Source of the DNA: Sedimentisphaerales bacterium
GTDB lineage: Bacteria; Planctomycetota; Phycisphaerae; Sedimentisphaerales; Anaerobacaceae
Assembly: GCA_030630905.1 (NCBI GenBank)
Contig: DAOVMB010000066.1
Coordinates: forward strand, 1-8,902
Reading direction: 5' to 3'
DNA length: 8,902 nucleotides
Of this stretch, positions 1 through 6,184 are shown piece by piece (positions within the stretch are counted from its first letter, which is position 1; each line of letters opens with the position of its first letter). Under the pieces are notes generated by a model, which saw only the letters and a list, made by a program, of their open reading frames with translations, searched no databases and was not told where the DNA came from. The translations under genes and the position numbers were made by a program.

Positions 1-820
1 CGTGATTTAGCTTCGGCCTCGATTCTGACTTTGGCTTTCGCGAGCTCTTCGGCCTGAGCGTTGAGTCTTCTATCCGCCTTAGTTATCGCTTTTTGTAAAT
101 ACTCGGCCTTCTCTCGCGCCTCGATACCGGATTGAGCTTCGGCGTCGGTTCTTTCTTCGGCTTTGGCCCTCGCCTGCGCTTGAGTCCGGGCCTCTTGCTC
201 AGCCCGGGACCTCGCTTGTGTTTCAGCTTTAAGTTTTTCTTCTACCTGCCTTATAGCCACGGCGTAAGATTCCGCCTTTGCTTCGGCATCTGCCCTTGCC
301 GCCGCGATGGCCTCTTTAGCCTCGGCTTCGATTTTGGTACGTTCGGCGGCTTCGACCCTTAGCCGCTCCTCGACCCTGACCCTGGCTTTTGCTTCTTGAC
401 CGGCGATTTTTTGCGCTTCAAGCCTGGCTGCGATTTCGGATTCGGTCTTTGCTTCGGCTCTGGTTATTTTTTCGGCTTGAGCTTGTAGCTTTTGCTCAAG
501 TTCTTTTATCGCCCCGGCATGTAATTTAGCCTCTTCTGCCGCGTTGGCTTTTGCGGCCGAGACAGCTTCTGCATATTCGGTCTCAATCCTGACTCGTTCC
601 TTCGATTGGGCCTGAGTTTCCTGCTGAGATCTCGACCTAACCTCAATTTCGGCCTTGAGCTTGTCTTCAAGCTCCCTCATAGCCGTGGCGTAAGATTCTG
701 CCTCTACCTGTGCCTCTGCTTTAGCTGCGGCCAAAGCCTCTGCCGCTTCGGCCTCGATTCCGACACGCTGCTCTGTCTCTGCCCTGAACTTTTCTTCAAT
801 CTTTGCCCTTGCCTTAGCCT
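1..820 (-). repeat. Long internal duplication, copy B (3' copy of the coiled-coil gene)
   Basis: This stretch matches 1615-2434 at a constant offset of 1614 bp (538 codons). I checked the offset at four points: near 11, 253, 682 and 732. No length change occurs between them, although many silent and conservative differences have accumulated. Both copies carry the rare anchor form with EYFRKAI or EYLQKAI, and the same order of 56, 85 and 57 residue spacings. The match continues to the window edge, so the true copy may be longer. Confidence 0.75.
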
Positions 821-2957
821 CTGATCTGGCACTTTTTTGGGCTTCGAGCCGGGACTCGGATTCGGATTCTGCCTTTGCCTGGGCTTTTGTCGTTTCATCG
901 GCTTGGGCCTTTAACTTTTCCTCAAGTTCTTTTATAGCTGCGGCATGTAGCTCAGCCTCTTCTTGAGCCCTCGCATTGGAAGTGGAGATGGTCTCTTCAG
1001 CTTTGGCCTCGATTGCAGCATGTTCTTCGGATTCGGCCTTGAGTTGTTCCTCAATCTTAGCCCTTGCTTTAGCTTCTTCTGTGGCACTTTTCTGGGTTTC
1101 GAGCCGGGCCGCCAACTCGGATTCGGCCTTTGCTTCGGCTCTGGCCCTTCCTTCGGTTTGAGCCTTCAACTCTTCCTCTAATTGCTTTATAGCCCCGGCA
1201 TAAGATTCATCTTTTGCTTCTGCATTTGATTTGGCTCTCACGATAGCCTCAGTAGTCTCGGCCTCGATTCTGGTACGTTGCTCGGTTTCAGCCCTGAGCC
1301 GCTCTTCAACTTTCGCCCTTGCTTTCGCTTCTTGGCTGGCACTTTTTTGAGCTTCAAGCCGGGCTGTAGCTTCGGACTCGGCTTTTGCTTCGACTCTCGC
1401 CCTTTCTTCGGCCAGGGAATTAAGCTTTTCCTCTAATTGCTTTATAGCTGCGGCATGAGATTCATCTTTTGCTTCTGCCTCTGATTTGGCTGCCGAGAGG
1501 GCCTCTTTAGCTTCGGCCTCGATTCTGGCCCTTGCCTCGGATTCGGCCCTGAGCTTCTCATCAACCTTTGCCCTTGTCTGAGTTTCTTCGCTGGCTTTCC
1601 GCTCTGCCTGATCCCGGGATTTTGCTTCGGCCTCGATTCTAACTTTGGTTTTTGCGAGCTCTTCGGCTTGAGTGTTGAGTCTTCTTTCCGCTTTGGCTAT
1701 AGCTTTACGGAAATATTCGGCCTTCTCTTGCGCTTCGATACCGGCATGAGCTTCGGCGGCGGCTTTTTCTTCGGCCCTGGCCCTTGCTTGCGCTTGAGCC
1801 CGAGCCTCTTGCTCGGCTTTGGAACGGGCTTGAGTTTCAGCCTTCAGTTTTTCTTCTAATTGCTTTATAGCCGCGGCGTAAGATTCGGTCTTTGCTTCGG
1901 CATCTACCCCGGCTGCGGCCATAGTTTCGGCTGCTTTGGCCTCAATTCCGGCCTTTTCCTCGGTCTCGGCCCTGAGCCGCTCTTCGACCCTGGCCCTTGC
2001 TTCTACCTCCGCCCTGATCTTTTCTTGAGCTTCAAGCCGGGCTTTAGCTTCGGATTCGGTTTTTGCTTCGGCCCTGGTTATTCTCACGGCTCGGGCCTGT
2101 AGCTTTTCCTCCAGCTCATTTATAGCCACGGCATGTAATTTGGCCTCTTTTGCCGCCTTGGCCTTAGCGGCCGAGACTGCCTCCGCATATTCGGTCTCGA
2201 CACGGGCGCGCTGTTCCGTTTGGCCCTGGGTTTCCCGCTGGGCTTTGGATTTCAATTCAATCTCGGTTTGCAGCCTGTCCTCCAGCTCTCTTATAGCTGC
2301 GGCGTAAGATTCAGCTTCCGCCACAGCCTCTGTCTTGGCAGCTTCCAAAGCCTCGGCAGCTTCGGCCTCGGTTCTGGTACGCTGCTCGATTTGAGCGCTG
2401 AGCTTATCTTCGACCTCGGCTCTTGCCTTAGATTCGGTCTTAAGTCTTTCCTCTGCCTTGGCTATCGCCTCGACATAAGTTTTTTTCTCAGCCTGAACCT
2501 TGGCGCTTTGTTCGGCTTGGGCCTTAGCCTTAGCCCTGACTTCGGCACTGGCTCTTTCTTTGGCCTCGGCTTCGGCTCTTTCTTCGGCTTCGGCTCTTGC
2601 TTTAGATTCGGTCCTGAGCCGTTCTTCCGCTCTGGCTATTGCCTCAAAGTAGGCCTTTCTCTCAGTCTTTATCTTGGCGCTTGTCTCGGCTTCGATCCTA
2701 ACCTTTTCTTTGGCTTTTACTTTGGCTTCAACTTTGGCCTGAGCGGCGGCTTGAGCTTTGGCCTTTTTGTCGGCTTTGGCTTTTGCCTTGGCCTTTCTCT
2801 TGTTGACACATGGAACCAAAGGATGGTGGGGCCAGTGTTTTTCTCCACAAATGCTGCACGTCGGCACGAACTTCTCCTCCGTGGAGCCGACCTGGTTTTG
2901 TTTTGTTCCAGAGTCCGGTTGCCCTGTTTGCTGTGTTGTCTTGTCATTAATACCCAT
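1..2957 (-). CDS. Giant Ala/Glu/Lys-rich coiled-coil protein with N-terminal Cys/His motif (3' end outside window)
   Basis: One minus-strand frame runs from ATG at 2957 to the window edge: 985 codons with no stop in the parts I translated, and the same register at both ends. An in-frame TAA lies 11 codons upstream of the ATG; a GTG two codons upstream is an alternative start. Residues 1-30 are polar and Gln/Thr-rich. Residues 34-50 read CSICGEKHWPHHPLVPC: two Cys in CxxC spacing, three His and a third Cys, resembling a small zinc-binding knuckle. From about residue 53 to the edge the chain is almost only A, E, K, R, Q, S and T with sparse I, L and V, as expected of a long helical coiled coil. 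No transmembrane segment or enzymatic motif is visible. An anchor like ESYAAAIKQLEEKL recurs every 56-58 or 85 residues. A structural or scaffolding role is inference. The gene frame is firm; the function is unknown. Confidence 0.85.
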   Translation of the reverse strand, partial: MGINDKTTQQTGQPDSGTKQNQVGSTEEKFVPTCSICGEKHWPHHPLVPCVNKRKAKAKAKADKKAKAQAAAQAKVEAKVKAKEKVRIEAETSAKIKTERKAYFEAIARAEERLRTESKARAEAEERAEAEAKERASAEVRAKAKAQAEQSAKVQAEKKTYVEAIAKAEERLKTESKARAEVEDKLSAQIEQRTRTEAEAAEALEAAKTEAVAEAESYAAAIRELEDRLQTEIELKSKAQRETQGQTEQRARVETEYAEAVSAAKAKAAKEAKLHAVAINELEEKLQARAVRITRAEAKTESEAKARLEAQEKIRAEVEARARVEERLRAETEEKAGIEAKAAETMAAAGVDAEAKTESYAAAIKQLEEKLKAETQARSKAEQEARAQAQARARAEEKAAAEAHAGIEAQEKAEYFRKAIAKAERRLNTQAEELAKTKVRIEAEAKSRDQAERKASEETQTRAKVDEKLRAESEARARIEAEAKEALSAAKSEAEAKDESHAAAIKQLEEKLNSLAEERARVEAKAESEATARLEAQKSASQEAKARAKVEERLRAETEQRTRIEAETTEAIVRAKSNAEAKDESYAGAIKQLEEELKAQTEGRARAEAKAESELAARLETQKSATEEAKARAKIEEQLKAESEEHAAIEAKAEETISTSNARAQEEAELHAAAIKELEEKLKAQADETTKAQAKAESESESRLEAQKSARSEAKARAKIEEKFRAETEQRVGIEAEAAEALAAAKAEAQVEAESYATAMRELEDKLKAEIEVRSRSQQETQAQSKERVRIETEYAEAVSAAKANAAEEAKLHAGAIKELEQKLQAQAEKITRAEAKTESEIAARLEAQKIAGQEAKARVRVEERLRVEAAERTKIEAEAKEAIAAARADAEAKAESYAVAIRQVEEKLKAETQARSRAEQEARTQAQARAKAEERTDAEAQSGIEAREKAEYLQKAITKADRRLNAQAEELAKAKVRIEAEAKS
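87..2642 (-). repeat. Ladder of 13 helical repeats, 56-58 and 85 residue periods
   Basis: Within the coiled-coil gene the motif Y-(A/H)-A-x-A-I-(K/R)-(E/Q)-L-E-(E/D)-K-L, or a relative such as Y-F-x-x-A-I-A-K-A-E-R-R-L, recurs 13 times. The Ala codons before the Ile have their lowest coordinates at 2640, 2466, 2295, 2124, 1869, 1701, 1446, 1191, 936, 681, 510, 255 and 87. Successive spacings in residues are 58, 57, 57, 85, 56, 85, 85, 85, 85, 57, 85 and 56. The difference between the two classes, 28 residues, equals four heptads. Thus 57 and 85 are 8 and 12 heptads plus one residue. I counted these spacings directly from the sequence; the coiled-coil reading of the extra residue is inference. 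Confidence 0.8.
1615..2434 (-). repeat. Long internal duplication, copy A (5' copy)
   Basis: Partner of the segment at 1-820, displaced by 1614 bp. The resemblance fades near 2425-2435, beyond which the N-terminal repeats follow a different 57-58 residue rhythm. The four intervening 85-residue units (anchors 1446 to 681) lie between the two copies. This suggests a higher-order unit of about 538 residues made by unequal exchange. Confidence 0.7.
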
Positions 2958-3099
2958 TGGCACGCATCCGGTACTATTACCCGCACTTTATGGCCCAGCG
3001 GTAGCCGGGTAATGAAGCAATGACCCTACTCCAGAGAACCAGACTAACAACCCTGTCTGGATTTATCAAGCGCATAAACTCCGAAAAAATTAAAGTCAT

Positions 3100-3128
3100 A
3101 ATATATAATTAAAAAAGTCACTTGTGAA
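3100..3128 (-). promoter_or_regulatory. Candidate sigma-70-type promoter for the coiled-coil gene
   Basis: Read on the minus strand, TTCACA (3128-3123) is followed after 17 bp by TATATT (3105-3100), inside the only AT-rich tract upstream of the coiled-coil gene. Transcription would begin near 3090-3094, leaving a leader of roughly 135 bases before the ATG at 2957. The -35 box deviates from TTGACA, and AT-rich DNA yields such matches by chance. Confidence 0.3.
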
Positions 3129-3179
3129 AGTGTTTTTTCTTCCAAATTTTTGCAGAATACGTAAAATTAATTCATCTGA

Positions 3180-3207
3180 GTAGGGGCGGTTCGCGAACCG
3201 CCCCTAC
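3180..3207. repeat. Perfect 28-bp GC-rich palindrome
   Basis: The 14-base half GTAGGGGCGGTTCG is followed immediately by its exact reverse complement, giving a hairpin with no unpaired bases in AT-rich surroundings. No T-run follows on either strand, so a simple intrinsic terminator is unlikely. The shape and base content resemble dispersed REP-like palindromes that occur in many copies in bacterial genomes. Whether this one is dispersed cannot be told from a single copy. Confidence 0.75.
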
Positions 3208-3250
3208 ATCCATCGAGACATAAAGAACATTAATGCCGGATATTACCGAT

Positions 3251-3257
3251 AAGGAGG
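3251..3257 (+). promoter_or_regulatory. Strong ribosome binding site that decides the start of the small plus-strand gene
   Basis: AAGGAGG sits 8 bases before the ATG at 3266. The same frame also has ATGs at 3233 and 3260. The first has no Shine-Dalgarno sequence, and the second is only 2 bases from AAGGAGG. The ATG at 3266 is therefore the best-supported start. Confidence 0.7.
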
Positions 3258-3265
3258 CGATGAAG

Positions 3266-3691
3266 ATGGGGTCGAATCACCCTCAAACTGAAGAATTATA
3301 CAATCTTGAGAATTCCATCAAGATTCTTGAAACTCCATTCAGCGAGGTCTGCCGGGTGCTCGGCCTCGACGAGACCGAACCAAGTGAATTCCTGGAAGTA
3401 GAGAATTGCATTTTCTTTTTTGATCCTGCAAAAGAATATGTATTCAGCAGTGCGGTAATTATGGGCAGCGAATATGGCTTTTACGGCATCAAAATAGGGG
3501 CGAACTGGCTTGAAACTGCCGGAAAACTCGAATCACAGGGATTTCAGCAGGCAAGCGACCTCGAACGCTTCACGAAACCGGGGCCGGATTTTAACATTAG
3601 TGTTTACTTATACCCCGACGACTGCCCCGATGCTTCCTTATCGAAGGTCAAGGACTATTCTGTTTGTGCGCGGTATGGCCAGGCCCTTTAG
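3266..3691 (+). CDS. Small hypothetical protein, 141 residues
   Basis: The frame from ATG 3266 to TAG 3691 is preceded by a near-perfect Shine-Dalgarno sequence, which supports a real gene; a longer form from 3233 (152 residues) is possible. I do not recognise the family. The product is acidic and appears soluble, with no signal peptide or membrane segment. The middle has a beta-like stretch around ENCIFFFDPAKEYVFSSAVI. Then comes GFYGIKIGANWLETAGKLES, a pattern seen in small proteins where a Gly-rich turn precedes an amphipathic helix. It stands alone on the plus strand, diverging from the coiled-coil gene and converging on the propeller gene. No toxin, DNA-binding or enzymatic motif is evident, and no function is proposed. 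Confidence 0.7.
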   Translation: MGSNHPQTEELYNLENSIKILETPFSEVCRVLGLDETEPSEFLEVENCIFFFDPAKEYVFSSAVIMGSEYGFYGIKIGANWLETAGKLESQGFQQASDLERFTKPGPDFNISVYLYPDDCPDASLSKVKDYSVCARYGQAL

Positions 3692-3783
3692 CAAATGCGG
3701 ATTAAAACTTCCGTATCTATTCTCCTATCGCAAATAGATGGATGCAGCAGTTCTAAAATCGTCCACACACCCCAATTTTAATG
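3692..3783. other. Convergent intergenic spacer with a weak hairpin
   Basis: This spacer separates the 3' end of the plus-strand gene from the 3' scrap of the minus-strand operon. ATCTATT (3715-3721) pairs with AATAGAT (3733-3739) across an 11-base loop. The hairpin is AU-rich and has no adjacent T-run, so it is at most a poor terminator. I see nothing else in the spacer. Confidence 0.4.
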
Positions 3784-3894
3784 TTAGCTCTCCAGCAATA
3801 ATTCCAGCACCGCGTAAACCGGGCAGTGATCTGAGGCGACTTTCTCGTCAATTACCTGCGTGACCAACGTGAGCCGCGACGTGCGGTACGACCG
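3784..3894 (-). pseudogene. C-terminal remnant of an endonuclease/exonuclease/phosphatase (EEP) superfamily protein
   Basis: A minus-strand frame different from that of the propeller gene encodes about 36 residues ending at TAA 3784-3786. It contains VIDEKVASDHCPVYAVLEL, with SDH at 3834-3826. EEP nucleases and phosphodiesterases end in just this way: a strand, then (A)SDH(x)PV with the catalytic His, then a closing beta strand. Upstream of about 3894 this frame turns into an ordinary shadow of the propeller gene. The propeller's own homology seems to stop at VWRGP (codons ending at 3893), so the join falls at about 3893-3895. The last propeller codons (3848-3892) and its stop are read out of frame through this scrap. 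No start codon or remainder of an EEP gene is present. Identification rests on a short motif, and chance is not excluded. Confidence 0.5.
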
Positions 3895-6184
3895 GTCCTC
3901 GCCAGACGCTGCCGCCGAATGTAGTGACGTACATAAGAGCGTCATCAGACGGATCAAACACGATGCGCTGGACATTCGAGAACGGCAAATCCTCGAATGC
4001 TTCCCATGTCACACCGTTATCTCTCGTGAGCCACAGGCCGGAACCGGGAGCACCTTCGGTAAGAGTCATATATATCCATCCATCATGTTTGGGATGGAAA
4101 TAGCCGCCGAACGTCTGGCGTCCCCGGCGTCCAATACGCTGCCAGGTTCTGCCGCTGTCTTCGGACCTGTACAATCCGCCGGACTTGTCCTGCCGGTTCG
4201 CATCACATGCTCCCAGGAGGATGATGTTGCTGTCGTCAGGATGAACGGAGAAGTCCTTGGGGTAAAGAAAATGCCGGGATGCGTTAACCTTTTCCCATGT
4301 CTCGGCGCCGTCTCCGGACCGGTACAGACCCACGCCTTCGCTCATGAGCGGCTGTCCGCGAGCAGGGCGTTTGGCACAAATTATCGCGAAAAGCGTTCCG
4401 TCTTTATGTAGAGCCACACGATAAACTCGCATGTTCTTTGGGTGACCCAGGCCATGCTTCCTTAGTGTCCAGGTCTTACCATCGTCGGTCGATTTGTATA
4501 CGCCTTCGGTGAATACGCCGGCATATAACGTGCGTGCGTTTTTGGGGCTTCCGGGATCGAGCACGATGGAGGTGACAGGTTTGGGCGGAATACCCGGAGC
4601 CTCATGCTTCCATGAAGCACCGAAGTTATGTGAAATGCAAATCCCGCCGGGGCGATTGTGGCCGTGACGTTCGGAGATGATATTATCGTTGGGGATATCG
4701 TGCACATTGGAGAATGCGCCCCACATCTTACCGGGCGTGTCCGGATCGAATGCAATCTCATAGCAGGTATTCCGCCACGGGGCCCATGAGTTTTTGTCCC
4801 ACCATATCCATGTTTTACCGGCGTCGAGGGATCGGGCGAAGCCGATGTCTGTGTATGCAATATAGTGACGGTTGGCTTCGAAAGGGTCGAAGTAGTAGTT
4901 CCACGTCGTGGTTACGACCAGACCGCTGCATACCCATGCGCAGCCGGCTTTGGCCTCCCGGCCGGGAGCGGGATACGTATCGCCGTTGAACCAGGTGGCG
5001 CCGCCGTCATGTGTGATATAGGATTGGCTCCAGAGAAGGATCAATCGATTGGGATCGGTATTGCATATAGCAACTCCGAATGGTGTATCGCCTCCCTTAA
5101 AGGACTGCCCTGTGGATGCGGTGACATAGTTGGGAGCCACGTTATATCGCTCGAAACGCGGATCCTGGAAGTAGGTAGCACGCCAGCTCTTACCGCCGTT
5201 ATCGCTGCGATAGACTGTTTCATGATGAGGGGGATGGAATCCCGTGCTTGTATTCAGGACATACACCGTCAACGGATTCCTGTCGGTCGTGAGAAGTTGC
5301 CGGTACTGGGCGATTGAATCGTAGGCCCATCGGTCGGCCTTTTTCGTTTCGGTGTTGATACCACGGCCCATAGCCGGCTGCCAGGTCTGGCCGCGGTCAC
5401 GGGAACTGTAAACACCTCCTTTGAAAATGCCGCCCTGGTCTTTACTGCTTATCGTGCAGTAGAGAATGATGGTATTGTTAGCTGAATCTGAACCAGCGGC
5501 GAAACCCTGTATCTGTTTCCATGGCAAACCATTGGTCTTGTCTGTCCAGGTCCGGCCATCGTCGTCGGAACGCCAAATGCCCTTGTTGGTAGAGGCGAAC
5601 ATGATATGTCCTCGACGAGTGCGGTCAAAATAGAAACCAATAGCCCGGCCTTCCGGCCCGTTGCATAAAGTCCACGTAGTTCCGCCGTCACGCGACAACC
5701 TGCATTTGCCGTCACGTGTGCCTGCAAGGAGAACTTTCGGGTCGGATGGGTTTATTGCTATTTCACCATAGAGAGATTCGCGAAGGTCGCCGAGAGGCGA
5801 GAAAGTTCTGCCGCGGTCACGACTGATTCGGAGCCGCCCGCCTGATGAAGCATAAATGACATCGGGTTCGGAAGGATGAAATCCCGGCCGGCATCTTGTA
5901 TCCGATTTAAGCTGGGCGTGGTTTATCATGCGCCAGTTGTGGCCGCCGTCCTCGGAGATATACGCTGCGCTCATATCACAGTTGAGCATCATCAGATTAG
6001 GATCGGCAGGGGAAATCGCAGGCGAAAACATGCCGCCTCCCCCGGACAGACCAATGGATTCCCATGGAATCTTCTGGTTAATCGTTTGTGAACGGACGGA
6101 TTGCTGCCGGCAGTTTAATGAGATTAATAAGACTAAAAAAAAGCTGAGGTACTTGCAAAAAAAACACTGCGAGCTAAGATTCAT
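3848..6184 (-). CDS. Secreted Asp-box (BNR) beta-propeller protein, GH74-/sortilin-like
   Basis: The product has 778 residues. A hydrophobic segment at about residues 11-24 is an export signal; Cys25 follows, but SLNC is a poor lipobox. Thirteen Asp-boxes of the S/T-x-D-x-G-x-x-W type start at residues 77, 121, 164, 206, 261, 327, 391, 452, 518, 565, 623, 674 and 720. A few are degenerate, such as SHNFGASW and SGDGAETW. This number fits two seven-bladed propellers, as in GH74 xyloglucan hydrolases and related proteins. The N-terminus (PWESIGLSGGGGMF, then Asp70 in NCDMSAAYIS) parallels the GH74 opening, whose RTDIGGAYRW segment carries a catalytic Asp; YTDIGFARSLDAGKTW at 444-459 echoes it in the second half. 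Glycan hydrolysis or binding is therefore inferred, and the substrate is unknown. The start overlaps the lyase gene by 11 bp. The last 14 or so residues after WRGP look foreign (see the EEP remnant). Confidence 0.88.
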   Translation of the reverse strand: MNLSSQCFFCKYLSFFLVLLISLNCRQQSVRSQTINQKIPWESIGLSGGGGMFSPAISPADPNLMMLNCDMSAAYISEDGGHNWRMINHAQLKSDTRCRPGFHPSEPDVIYASSGGRLRISRDRGRTFSPLGDLRESLYGEIAINPSDPKVLLAGTRDGKCRLSRDGGTTWTLCNGPEGRAIGFYFDRTRRGHIMFASTNKGIWRSDDDGRTWTDKTNGLPWKQIQGFAAGSDSANNTIILYCTISSKDQGGIFKGGVYSSRDRGQTWQPAMGRGINTETKKADRWAYDSIAQYRQLLTTDRNPLTVYVLNTSTGFHPPHHETVYRSDNGGKSWRATYFQDPRFERYNVAPNYVTASTGQSFKGGDTPFGVAICNTDPNRLILLWSQSYITHDGGATWFNGDTYPAPGREAKAGCAWVCSGLVVTTTWNYYFDPFEANRHYIAYTDIGFARSLDAGKTWIWWDKNSWAPWRNTCYEIAFDPDTPGKMWGAFSNVHDIPNDNIISERHGHNRPGGICISHNFGASWKHEAPGIPPKPVTSIVLDPGSPKNARTLYAGVFTEGVYKSTDDGKTWTLRKHGLGHPKNMRVYRVALHKDGTLFAIICAKRPARGQPLMSEGVGLYRSGDGAETWEKVNASRHFLYPKDFSVHPDDSNIILLGACDANRQDKSGGLYRSEDSGRTWQRIGRRGRQTFGGYFHPKHDGWIYMTLTEGAPGSGLWLTRDNGVTWEAFEDLPFSNVQRIVFDPSDDALMYVTTFGGSVWRGPVVPHVAAHVGHAGN

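Larger units (their letters stand above)
2958..3265. other. Divergent intergenic region between coiled-coil gene and small plus-strand gene
   Basis: About 300 bp with no convincing gene. From the minus-strand gene outward it holds a 6-bp hairpin (CCAGAC at 3039-3044 with GTCTGG at 3055-3060) that would lie in the leader of the coiled-coil transcript. Next come a strongly AT-rich tract (about 3082-3170) with a promoter-like pair for the minus strand, and a 28-bp perfect palindrome (3180-3207). Then comes the short leader of the plus-strand gene. A TAAAAT at 3162-3167 could be a plus-strand -10 box, but no good -35 box accompanies it. Confidence 0.6.

Noticed and set aside
1..2642. Possible CRISPR-like or satellite array because of regular spacing
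   Set aside because: The period is a whole number of codons, repeats are degenerate at synonymous sites, and a single open frame runs through them, so this is protein-level repetition.
2717..2986. 89-codon minus-strand frame overlapping the start of the coiled-coil gene
   Set aside because: It is a frame-shifted shadow rich in Arg, Pro and Lys; the true frame carries the Cys/His motif and continues as regular coiled coil.
2220..3023. 267-codon plus-strand open frame rich in Phe, Gly, Leu and Ser, with several shorter ones at 132-362, 606-824, 963-1181 and 1668-2102
   Set aside because: They are the exact antisense register of the coiled-coil gene: GCC, GAA, AAA and AGA codons read backwards as GGC, TTC, TTT and TCT, which rarely gives stops.
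3119..3138. Hairpin CACTT-gtga-AAGTG followed by six T on the plus strand, terminator-like
   Set aside because: The stem is only 5 bp, and no plus-strand gene lies upstream that would need a terminator.
3860..4411. 183-codon plus-strand open frame
   Set aside because: It is antisense to the Asp-box repeats of the propeller gene and has no domain or ribosome binding signal that I can see.
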